Part shown: piece by piece, positions 34,849 through 44,619 of the stretch
Numbering within the stretch: position 1 is the first letter of the stretch
Layout: each line of letters opens with the position of its first letter
Assembly (NCBI GenBank): GCA_024138025.1
Contig: JAMXBD010000580.1
Coordinates: 310,001 to 374,000, forward strand
Source: Combretum micranthum
Taxonomy: Eukaryota > Streptophyta > Magnoliopsida > Myrtales > Combretaceae
Direction of reading: 5' to 3'
DNA: 64,000 bases
Notes under the pieces: generated by a model
Database searches by the model: none
The model's input: the letters and a program-made list of their open reading frames with translations, nothing else
Told to the model about the DNA's origin: nothing
Program-made: the position numbers and the translations under genes

Positions 34849-35898
34849 CTGACTTTCCTTGAGGTTAAGGAAAAATCCCGACATTTCCTTAAGGACCATG
34901 ACGAGACCTTCGTGAAATACCGCCTTAGACTAAGGGTTCTATGTGAGGAGTTCGCGTTAGTTGGAAGGCCCAGGACCGCCCGCGAAATGTTTAAGTTATG
35001 GAAGAGAGGATTGAGACATTCCCTATGGAGGAACTTGCCCCAGGAGCTGAGATTTGACGCTGTAAGCAATCGGAGATGGAGTGACGTAGAAATTATCTAT
35101 GTGGTCGAAAGAATGATGGTTTTCATGTATCGGGAGACCATGCTACAGCAAATGACCTTCATTTTGAAAGTAGGAGAAGGACGACAGGAACTAGACTTCT
35201 GGACTTGGAACAAGCTAGGACCCCTGTACATCTACGCACATGATGAGTTGGCAAATCTTACGGACTGGCTGAAGGCAAATGCTAAAGAACAATTTTATTG
35301 GTATGCCGCTTACCGACGAATTATCCCTACGCCATCGGAGTACAACACTCAGCCCAACTACATCGAAATGCAACTAGACGTTATCCCAGATGAGGACTTC
35401 ATCATGGAAGAAGCCCAAGCAAACGAAGGATGGAGAGACAAAGTAGCCCAGAAGGAGATCCAAACGAGGACTCGGAGCCTGAGGAGACCCAATCTGCATC
35501 TCTCTGGGAAGACAGCCCTTCGATCCCCAATCAGGCCATCCTCGAAGGTTGATCAAGACGTACCAATGGAGACCGTTGCAAGGAATAACCCCGTAATGAT
35601 TTCCGATTCTGAGGAGGAGGAAGAAGGACAATGTTTTTTTATCCAAATAGGTTCTGAGAAGCAAATCCCAGACCCCCACAATGGCAATGGCACCAGAGGA
35701 AGAAGAAGAACGGAAGAAACGAATGGCACAACCCATGGAGAGAGGATTTCCGTGCATGACGAAGTTTGGCCGTCTCAAGTAGAGATCACCTCACGATACC
35801 GAGGAAAGAGAATGATTGTGAGTCAATACCTACGACAATTCGTCAAACGACATGAAGGATCTACTAGCAGGAATGCGAAGCCAGCACCGTCCCCGTAA
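34849..35898 (+). CDS. Extra ORF upstream of gag in Element B, function unknown
   Basis: One frame is open from 34849 to the stop at 35896-35898, about 350 codons. It matches the broken ORF of Element A over most of its length. There is no ATG at the place of A's start (CTG is found), and the first GTG is at 34912, so the start may be lost. Visible blocks are YRLRLRVLCEEFAL, REMFKLWKRG, VERMMVFMYRE, KLGPLYIYAHDELANLTDW, an acidic run SDSEEEEEG, and a basic, serine-rich end. There is no membrane segment, zinc knuckle or known catalytic motif. It lies between primer site and gag, where Ogre-type elements keep an ORF1, but those belong to a different lineage and primer. The product and role are unknown to me. 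Confidence 0.7.
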   Translation: MTFLEVKEKSRHFLKDHDETFVKYRLRLRVLCEEFALVGRPRTAREMFKLWKRGLRHSLWRNLPQELRFDAVSNRRWSDVEIIYVVERMMVFMYRETMLQQMTFILKVGEGRQELDFWTWNKLGPLYIYAHDELANLTDWLKANAKEQFYWYAAYRRIIPTPSEYNTQPNYIEMQLDVIPDEDFIMEEAQANEGWRDKVAQKEIQTRTRSLRRPNLHLSGKTALRSPIRPSSKVDQDVPMETVARNNPVMISDSEEEEEGQCFFIQIGSEKQIPDPHNGNGTRGRRRTEETNGTTHGERISVHDEVWPSQVEITSRYRGKRMIVSQYLRQFVKRHEGSTSRNAKPAPSP

Positions 35899-36210
35899 GA
35901 AGATTGAAGGAATGGAGAAGGGAGCATAACCCAACAAGTCCAACCTAGCTTTTTCCTAGGCTTATCTTTGTTTTAATGCATTATGTTTTGCTTTTCTATG
36001 TCTTATTTTGGAACAATTATCTTTTGATGGGAATGGTTTCCACCTTCTCAAGGTTATGTCAGAATTATTAATTTCCTCCTTTTGAATGCAAGTATTTTAT
36101 TTGATGATCCCTGGATTTGATTGCTTAAGTATTTCTATGCATTTCGATATTTTCGATCTTTAAAAGTCTAAAACTAGAATAATTAACAGACGTGATAGGA
36201 GAGGTAGAAG
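35899..36210 (+). other. Spacer between extra ORF and gag, Element B
   Basis: About 310 bp of T-rich sequence with no long frame. It parallels the Element A spacer at 21932-22269. Confidence 0.5.
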
Positions 36211-37618
36211 ATGCGAACGTCGCGCCTCTAATAATATACCAGCAGAACAGAGAATCCCCCGGCAAGACAACAAGCCCAAACTACCAAATCAACAAGGAGA
36301 TGTGTGGGCGCCAATAACCAACTAACAGGGTTGGTCAATAATTTCATGCAGCATGCATAAAATACCACCGCCTGCTGCAAATGCACCAGAAGCAACCGTT
36401 GAGGCACCTGCAGCTCCAGAAGCTGAGTCTCATACCGTCCTTTGCCAGCACCACCGCCGCCTCGACCCTATAGAAGTTCCTTGCCAGACTTCATAAAAAG
36501 CAACAGGTACTTCGACGGAATTTTGGAAAGCCAGACGAGGCTGAAGACTGGCTAGCCCAGATAGAAAGGTCGTTCGCCGCCTATGAAGTCCCCATCATTT
36601 GCGCCTGCTGATGGCACGTACATGTTGCGGTTCAATGCCAGGTATGGTGGGAGTCGAAAAGCAGGGAATTGTTGCCACCCGTGACCTGGGCAGTTTTCGT
36701 AGAGAGTTTCTGGACAACTATTTCCCTGGGAACTTAAGAGTATAGTATAGTGGAGACTTCCTCCATATATCCCAGAAGGGAAGGACAACAGAGCAGTACG
36801 AGACGGAGTTTAGCCGACTGCTCCAATGCGCATCTGAGTCCTTCAAGCATAGTGAGGAGCTGAAGAGACAAGTGTTTCTAAGTGGCCTGGATGAAGATAT
36901 AAGAATGCGTCTGGAAGAGTTAGACCTGAGGACCCTCCGAGAATTGGTAAAAAGGGCTCGTATCATTGAGGGAGCAAAGAAAAGGAAGAACAAAGCCCCT
37001 GAGAAGAAGACTTTCGTGTTCAGAAAGAGAGCTCAAGATAGCTACAACCCTAGCTTTCAAAGCAAAAAGTTTAAACCTTTCCACAGCTTCAGAGGAAGTG
37101 TTAATAGCAACAAGGAGACACCAGAGATCAGTGTGACATGCTGGAAATGCAAGAAGGAGCACTACCCAAAGAGGTGCCCACTGCTGCAACACAAGTGCTA
37201 CTTTTGTGGAGACCCCAGTCACAAGATAGGAGATAGCTCGAAGAAGGCTTCTACCGTTTGCTTCGTTTGCAAGCAAACTGGGCACTTTGCCAATGAATGC
37301 CCACAAAGGAAGAATGCACCAGCAAGACCATTTGGTTCTACGGGAGGAGCAGCACCAGCAAAGAATGGAAATGGAGGAAGCAACTCGAATCGGACTGGAG
37401 CAGCTGTCCACGGAATGAGGATATACAACTTGGAAGGACAGTGGGTATGCGAGGAGTCCGATGATGAAGGAGCAGAGCTAGCAGCCGTAGATGGAGATTA
37501 TGGCTCAGATTTTGGATTGGTAACAGGTCAGGATCGAAAACCCTTTCTTTTAAAGCAAGTTATTAAGTTTCCTACGTTCAATCCCTATGCTACAAGTTTT
37601 ATACCCGCATTAGCTTAA
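36211..37618 (+). pseudogene. gag: gag of Element B (frameshifted)
   Basis: The capsid-like part includes PPPPRPYRSSLPDFIKSN, then after a frame change PDEAEDWLAQIERSFAAYE (about 36530-36590). It continues as FRREFLDNYFPGNLRV, a TAG near 36746, QYETEFSRLLQCA and GLDEDIRMRLEELD. From about 36749 one long frame runs to the TAA at 37616-37618. It contains a lysine-rich linker and three knuckles: CWKCKKEHYPKRC, CYFCGDPSHKIGDS (last cysteine replaced by serine) and an intact CFVCKQTGHFANEC. An acidic segment follows. The N-terminal frame is poorly defined; ATG at 36211 is only one candidate. The last 33 codons lie inside the candidate intron and have no counterpart in Element A. Confidence 0.8.
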
Positions 37619-37658
37619 GTATACCAGTCTCGTAATTAGTATAAAAATTCGAGTGCAG
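37520..37658 (+). other. Candidate spliced intron at the gag-pol junction, Element B
   Basis: A GTAACA donor at 37520 follows a complete codon of the gag frame. A GTGCAG acceptor ends at 37658, directly before a GGC codon of the protease frame. Removing these 139 bases would join gag (frame 2) to pol (frame 3) at a codon boundary without a stop. Element A has GTAAGC at the equivalent place (23651) and AG at 23762-23763 before its protease. The alternative is an ordinary frameshift mutation or programmed frameshifting, since the pol frame is open from 37614 and overlaps the gag end. Confidence 0.4.
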
Positions 37659-40600
37659 GGCACATACGTAGCTAGTCAACCCGCTTATGCTTTGTTCGAT
37701 ACGGGAGCTACCCATTCTTTTATCACCGTTAGCCTGGCTAAACAAATTGGGTTACCCATAGATACTATTGCTACCGGTTTTCAAGTTAAGACCCCCACCG
37801 GAAGCATAGTAACGACAAAGGAAATGCTTAAAGGCTGTCCAATGGAGATACAAGGAAGTCACTCCAAGTGTGACCTAATAATCTTAGAGATGAGTAAATA
37901 CGAAGTAATCTTGGGTATGAGTTGGTTAACATTCGTCAAAGCCTTAGTAGATTGCAGACAAAAGGAAGTGAAGTTTAAAGACCAAAATGGATGTGAAGTG
38001 ATATTCAGAGGAGAATCCACGGTGAAGTTAAATTCGTTCGAGTTAATGGACGACAAGGAGATCAACCTTAGTAACCTGGATGAAGAAGAAGAAAAGCCTG
38101 AGCTTGGATCCATACCCGTGGTCAATGAGTTCCCAGATGTATTTCCGGACGAATTGCCTGGATTGCCACCAAAGAGAGAGATCGATTTCGAAATCGACCT
38201 ATTGGTCAATACAGAACCAATCTCAAAGGCACCTTATCGGATGGCACCAGTGGAGCTTAAGGAGTTAAAGGTTCAGTTGCAAGACTTGTTGGATCAAGGC
38301 TTTATCCGACCAAGTGTATCACCTTGGGGAGCACCATGTTATTCGTAAAGAAGAAGGATGGTTCCATGCGCTTGTGCATCGACTATCGGAGCTAAACAAA
38401 GTCACCATCAAGAACAAGTATCCACTCCCAAGGATAGATGACCTTTTCGATCAACTTCAAGGAGCAAGTGTCTTTTCAAGGATCGATCTACGATCAGGAT
38501 ACCACCAGTTGAGGATTAAACCTGAGATGTACCAAAGACAGCTTTCAGAACTCGCTATGGACATTACGAGTTTCTAGTGATGCCTTTTGGATTAACCAAC
38601 GCACCAGCAGCTTTCATGGATCTCATGAATCGAGTATATAAGCCCCTGTTGGACAAATGCGTAATAGTCTTCATCGACGATATTCTATCTACTCAAAGAC
38701 GCGAGAGCAACATGAGGAACACTTAAGAATGGCATTACAGACCTTGCGTGAGCATAAGTTGTACGCCAAGCTATCTAAGTGTGACTTTTGGTTGGATCGT
38801 ATATCTTTCCTAGGACATGTGATATCTGGAGAAGGAATATCGGTAGACCCTGAGAAGATCAAGGCAGTGATGGATTGGAAACAACCTAAAACTGTGACTG
38901 AGGTGAGAAGTTTTCTCGGTTTGGCTGGATATTATAGGAAGTTTGTGAAGAATTTTTCAACCATCGCCAAGCCCCTCACTCAGTTAACCCAAAAGGAGGA
39001 GAAGTTCATTTGGACAGATAAGAGAGAACAAAGTTTCCAGGAGCTAAAGAAAAGACTTGTCTCTGCCCCAATTCTAATTCTACCGGACCCCGAGAAGTCC
39101 TATACAGTGCACAGCGATGCTTCTAGGAATGGCCTCGGATGCGTGCTGATGCAGGATGGAAAGTGATCGCTTATGCATCTCGACAACTCAGACCCCATGA
39201 GCAGAATTATCCTACCCACGATTTGGAGTTGGCCGTTGTTTTCGCACTCAAGTTATGGAGACATTACCTATATGGACAAAGGTGTGAAATCTACACAGAC
39301 CATAAGAGCCTCAAGTACCTATTCACACAAAAGGAGTTGAATATGCGGCAACGGAGATGGTTGGAGCTCATCAAGGATTACGACCTTGGAATCAATTATT
39401 GTCCAGGGAGAGTGAACGCAGTTGCAGATGCCCTAAGTAGGAAAATTTATGGAGAAGTTGCTTCTTTGCTCACCGACAAGAGAGAGTTGATAAAGGAGTT
39501 TGAAAGAATGAACATTGAATTCATTGGGCAAAGCGTGGAAGTAGAGATTACCAACCTTGTTTGGAACCCACCTTAATAGAAAGAATCAAGGAGGCCCAGC
39601 GACATGACGAGACGATTCTGAAGATTAAGAAAGAAGTGCAGGGAGGAAGGTACACCGATTTTACCATAGATGAGGAAGAAGTAGTGAGAATGAAAGGAAG
39701 ATTATGTGTTCCGGATGATGAGGACATAAGAAAGGAAATCATGGATGAAGCACATCACTTCGGATACACCATGCATCCTGGGGGAACCAAGATGTACCAG
39801 GATCTGAAAAGCCACTATTGGTGAACGGCATGAAAAGAGACGTAGCGGACTTTGTGTTGAAATGTCCTACGTGCCAACAAGTAAAAGTGGAGCACCAAAG
39901 GCCTGGTGGACTTCTGAAACCCTTGCCAATACCTGAGTGGAAATGGGACCAAATCATGATGGACTTTGTGTGTGGATTGCCGAAGACGTCGGCTGGATAT
40001 GATGCGATTTGGGTCATCGTGGATCGACTGACAAGACGGCTCATTTTCTTCCAATGAACATGACGTACTCTATGGAAAGTTGGCAAGAATATACATAAGA
40101 GAAATAGTACGATTGCATGGAGTACCCGCTGGAATAGTCTCCGACCGGGACCTAAGGTTTGTATCCAAATTTTGGACAAGTTTGCAGAAATGTATGGGAA
40201 CTAAGCTACATTTCAGTACGGCTTATCACCCTCAGACGATGGTCAATCGAGAGGACAATACAAACATTGGAGGATATGCTGCGAGCCTGTGTGATAGAGT
40301 TCAAAGGTAGCTGGGACGCACACCTACCTTTGGTAGAGTTTGCCTACAACAACAGCTACCATTCCACGATCCAGATGGTACCTATGAAGCGTTGTACGGA
40401 AGAAGATGCGATCACCTTTGTTTTGGGATGATGTAGAAAATTAGGTATCGGACCTGATTTGGTACAGGATGCGGCCGACAAGGTGCGAATCATTCCGACA
40501 AAAGATGAAGGAGGCATAAGATAGGCAAAAGAGTTGGCGGATATGAAAAGACGTACACTTGAGATGAAGTTGGAGATCCATGTGTACTTAAAGTAAACCC

Positions 40601-41005
40601 ATCAAAAGTATTCGCCGAGTTCGAGCACAAGGAAGTTGAACCCATTAGTTGGACCTTTTGAAGTGCTGGAAAGGGTAGGAGATCTTGCTTACTGATTGCA
40701 CTACCTCTTAGCCTTCTGGAATTCACAACGTATTCTACGTGTCCGTTCTACGGAAACATGTGTCAGACCCTACCAGGATTGCAGAACTAGAACCTGTTTA
40801 GCTGAAAGAAAATTTCACATACGAGGAATGCCCTGTTCAGATCCTAGATCACAAGGTGCAGAAGCTTCGGAACAAATAAATCAAGTATGTGAAGGTTCTA
40901 TGGAGAAACTATTCACATGAAGAAGCAACCTGGGAGGCAGAAAGTGACATACGCCAGAAATACCAAAGTTTGTTCAAGAAATCAGGTATGAATTTCAAGT
41001 TTTGA
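37614..41005 (+). pseudogene. pol: pol of Element B: protease, RT, RNase H, integrase, CR-type tail (frameshifted)
   Basis: Pol copies element RNA into DNA and inserts it. Visible in order: protease DTGATHSF (37698-37721); RT from [18 protein letters not shown] through [43 protein letters not shown] and the catalytic FIDD (38670-38681); RNase H with [19 protein letters not shown] and [11 protein letters not shown]; a zinc-binding H-H/C-C domain ending CPTCQQVK; integrase core with [18 protein letters not shown] and a [12 protein letters not shown] region; and a tail with KVLWRNYSHEEATWE, typical of Tekay/Del. Single-base losses near 38338, 38687, 40045 and 40245, and others, break the frame. 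Stop is at 41003-41005. Confidence 0.88.
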
Positions 41006-41020
41006 GGACAAAACTTTCTT

Positions 41021-41034
41021 TAAGGGGGATAGGT
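41021..41034 (+). other. Polypurine tract, Element B
   Basis: TAAGGGGGATAGGT lies immediately before the 3' LTR. It follows the same GAGGACAAAACTTTCTT block as in Element A. Confidence 0.8.
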
Positions 41035-44000
41035 TGTAAGTCCCCGAATTTTTGGATCCAAATTAAAGACCTAAACCCTAATTGGAAGTCAACTGGATTT
41101 ACAGAGTCAACAAAACCCTAGTTTACCATAACCGCTTAAGTATGGCATTGCCGTTTTCCCTAACCTTAGAAAACAAAGTTGGAAAAATTAGCTATAATGG
41201 ATCGTAATAGCTATTGGTTGCGAAAAAATATCAGATTGAAGAATTTCGAGTGTCCTTTGAACACCGATCGGACATAGTTCTTGAAAAACGTGTCCGGAAG
41301 CCCGGAATAGGAAAATTATTCCGAATATACTGTTAGACTCGTAAAAATGTAAAATTTCCAAAAATATTAATTTCGTAATTTTTCGGCAGCTAAAAATAGC
41401 AGATATCGCTTTTATACACGTATTTTCTTACTATCAGCATTAAATTGTCATGTCTACTTTTACATTACACTATTTTCTACTATTCTACACTATTCATCTA
41501 TCTCTACTTTTTCTTACAACCTATTCTTACAAGTCATACACCTATTTTTTACACATTTTCATTTCCAATACAACTTACATCTTTCATTTCTTACTTTTAT
41601 TAACAAAATAACAAAAATAAATTTCTCCCCTCCCAATACACTCAAAATGGCGCCGGCCACACCCCCTCCATGCATCAAATTGTTTTTTTTTTTTATTTAT
41701 TAACACAAATTATCTCCCACATTTCCTATAAATACCCCCTCATACCTTCACTTCTTTCACACCACTTCTATACTAAAGTTACTCTCTCAAAATCTCTCAA
41801 GAATTTTCTTCCAAGAAGTTCTCTTTAGCTCATCTCCTTTAGGTAAAAATTCTTCAAGAAGTTTCCATGTTCATCTACTTAGTATGAACTTAATGTGTGT
41901 TTTCTAAAACCATGAAGGTTAAGAAAGCAAAATAGGTTCATACTTTGTTTTTGTTCATAATCATAATTCTCTATGTTCACTTTATGATCTTTTATGTTCA
42001 TAACTATCTAATATATCTATAGTTATATATACTATTTAGAGCATATAAGCTAATTTTTGCAATTTATTTACCTTTCATGCAATTTATTTACTTCAATGCA
42101 ATTTATTTATTTCAAGTTGTTTTTAAGACTAGTCATTCTAGTCTTAGACTTATCCTCATCAAGTCAAAACATCTTCTTTTCTTTTCGGGACTAGTCTTTT
42201 CTTAGTCCTGGGGTACCTTGATGAAGCTAAGGTCCCAATACTTGATTTATTTCTTTATATGCTTATTCTTTTAAATTATTATGTTCTTTATTTTCATAAG
42301 TCACGGTTCATATTCATGCATGAACATAATGTTTTGTCTCAACAAAAATAAATGAGGAAAGTGTTTTTTTAAACTAAAGATTCTTTTGAAATAAATATAG
42401 GAAATAGATTTCTTAAAAACTTATGAACATACTTAGAAATGATTTTTCCTTAAATAAACAAAAGGTTTTATACAAATTATTTTCTTGGAACCATTACAAG
42501 AAACAAAAATATCATTTTTCCTACTTTTAAAAATTGTTAGAATTCAAGTTTAGAAAAGAAAACCGCTCCTTAAGAATTTAAAGTAACTACAAAAGATTGA
42601 ATTAAGAAAAAGAAATATTCACCTCACATAACTCAAGAATCCTTTCCAAAGCAAAATGAATATTCCAACAAAATCTCAAGATAAAAGTCTTATAAAACCT
42701 TACTTTTCATGGGTTGAGATAACTCGATTTACTTCGTACATGTGTTATGAGCCATTACATATATGTATCTACCTTTCCAAAAGTTTACAAAATACTTGAA
42801 ATAATTATCTTTTCAACTGAGCTTTGTTTACAATAAGGAAAGCAAGTCTTTGTAAATTCGTGGCAAATCTAATCGCTATCTTTTTGGAACCCAAACGACC
42901 TAGTTTTATAAAAATAAGCTGAGGAATGCGTAGATCTTTTCGAGTATGTAGTAAACGGTATATTATACGCGAAATTCCGAGTTAAAATGAGCAAGTTATG
43001 GCCATTTTAAGTTGGAATTTCCTCTTATACGATTTTTACCGCGATTTTAAGAAAAAATTAGAAACTTGAAGAATAAAAGTCTTATGAAAGACTCATTTTG
43101 GGTATTTCATCTTGTTTAGGTGACAAGGGACCCGAGATCGTCTATCCGGATGACTACTTTGATTAGATCCACCAATATGGAGTGGGTTAATTCTTTTCCT
43201 TAGTTACATTTCCTTGCTTGTGCTTGTAAATAGATGCACTAGAAATTTAGAGAAAGATAAAAATGAACAATTGATATGTGATATGGGATTATGATTGTTT
43301 GAATATAAATTAAGAATATCGAAAGAAAATTTGATAATTAAATTGTGATTCTTGTATTGATATGATGAGAATTGTGTTGATCACCTCTAACTTGAATTAA
43401 ATATTCTTGGTTAATTTATATTGAAATTAAAGCATGCATATCATATACATGAGTCACATTTGTTTCACTACTTTTCTTCGTGTGGGGAAACGAGGAAATG
43501 GTAGTGGTGGCTGGTAGGAGCCGGAAAGTCTACATGGTGGCTAGTAGGAGCCGGAAAGTCTACAGGGCAAGCAGGAGCCGGTAAATCTGCAAATATTGAT
43601 GGTCGTATGGGCCTGTAACCTCCCAACCCTTATCATGGAGGGCGTTAAATCCACTACACTTGATTTCCGGTTAATCATGTGTATCTTGCTTATTCATATG
43701 ATTGGTGCATTTTCATATGCTTTGATTAAATACTTGGTTGATTTTCGAAAATGTCTTATAGTTGGAATTATCTCACTAAGCTAGTCATGCTTATACCCTT
43801 ATAGTTTTCTATTACAGTATGATTATCTATGGTTGGCCCCGGGAGCCCCGTATGCCAGGTACGAGTGTAAGCTACTAGGAGTTTTTGGAGGAAGTTTATG
43901 TATTTTTAGTTTTGAACATAGACTTCTAGGAAAAATCTCTATAGTAGACTTATATAGTAGATATGTTTATTTTGATATTAGTATTGTTGATCAAAGACTT

Positions 44001-44251
44001 TAAGGCGGGGGTATGCCCCTAAGATGATGTACGGATTTATGATGAAATGAAGATCTTATGATTATCTATTTAAGTTTATGCTTGCTTTTGCTATCTATTT
44101 AAATGTAATACCCCTGGGAGTCTCCTACTATCTTGGAAGCACGCCTTGCATATGATATCGAAGCTCCTGCATGACTTCGGTTTGTCATTCATTAGCTTTA
44201 ATGTTATATGCGGTGGACTGGCACGTTTAGGGTACCCTCTAGGGCGTGACA
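41035..44251 (+). repeat. Element B 3' LTR (3217 bp)
   Basis: Starts TGTAAGTCCCCG and ends AGGGCGTGACA. It is nearly identical to 31518-34727, with small differences such as an extra block near 42710-42735. TATAAATA is at 41727-41734, the hairpin at 42982-43010, and the minisatellite at about 43506-43592. It is followed by the CTTGA target duplication. Confidence 0.93.
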
Positions 44252-44619
44252 CTTGATACTTCAATCGGTATACTAGAAATGCACAACCTTGATGGACTTA
44301 TGTGTCCAAAAAGTCTGTGAGGTGTAGAGAATTAATGTCATAATCGTACTTAGACTGGCTTGTTGCACTTGCACCAAATAATCTTATACCTCTGCATTTT
44401 TGTCTCGTCTTTTCGCCATTTTTTTAAACAATTCTCTCCTTTTTGAGAGGACAAGAAAAATAGACTACCTTTGCAAAACTACCAAGAGATATTAATCTGC
44501 TGATCTTCAATGAGTTGGTATATACTTATCTGAAGAATTGTACTAATCTCCAAGTTGTGAATCTTAATTGTTGTGAGATAGTGTCAGATCATAGGCTGGA
44601 ACACTTCTTGTGTCTTTAA
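44252..44619 (+). pseudogene. 3' piece of the decayed LRR (F-box-like) gene
   Basis: After the CTTGA duplication the host sequence continues. From 44446 one frame reads RGQEK, a stop, TTFAKLPRDINLLIFNELV, then jumps to YLKNCTNLQVVNLNCC and EIVSDHRLEHF, ending in TAA at 44617-44619. The LPRDI..IFNELV block and the L..C..L..L.L..C repeat pattern with a SD-LEH motif match the plant LRR family named for the piece at 31393. Between ELV and YLKN a stretch expected in that family is missing, so an internal deletion is likely. Together with the upstream piece this shows Element B landed in an LRR gene or pseudogene. Confidence 0.6.

Larger units (their letters stand above)
31518..44251 (+). mobile_element. 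Element B: full-length Ty3/gypsy (Tekay/Del-like) retrotransposon
   Basis: This is a 12,734-bp element flanked by a perfect 5-bp duplication CTTGA (31513-31517 and 44252-44256). In order it has a 3210-bp LTR, primer site, extra ORF, spacer, gag, pol, polypurine tract and a 3217-bp LTR. The LTRs differ at few positions by eye, so it inserted more recently than Element A. Coding regions are better kept than in A. There are single-base frameshifts in gag, RT and integrase, and at least one stop, so it is defective. Pol order (protease, RT, RNase H, integrase, CR-type tail) puts it among the chromoviruses. It disrupts a decayed LRR gene. Confidence 0.92.

Noticed and set aside
35374..35778. 134-codon minus-strand frame inside the extra ORF of Element B
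   Set aside because: It is a shadow of the plus-strand frame, which is the one conserved in Element A.
20921..35898. Assigning Elements A and B to Ogre/Tat because of an ORF before gag
   Set aside because: The primer site is initiator Met, not the Ogre type, and the pol end has a CR-type chromodomain-like tail. Both fit Tekay/Del.
36920..37411. 163-codon frame on the minus strand across gag of Element B
   Set aside because: It is antisense to the zinc-knuckle region and mirrors its codons. It has no motif of its own, and Element A lacks it.
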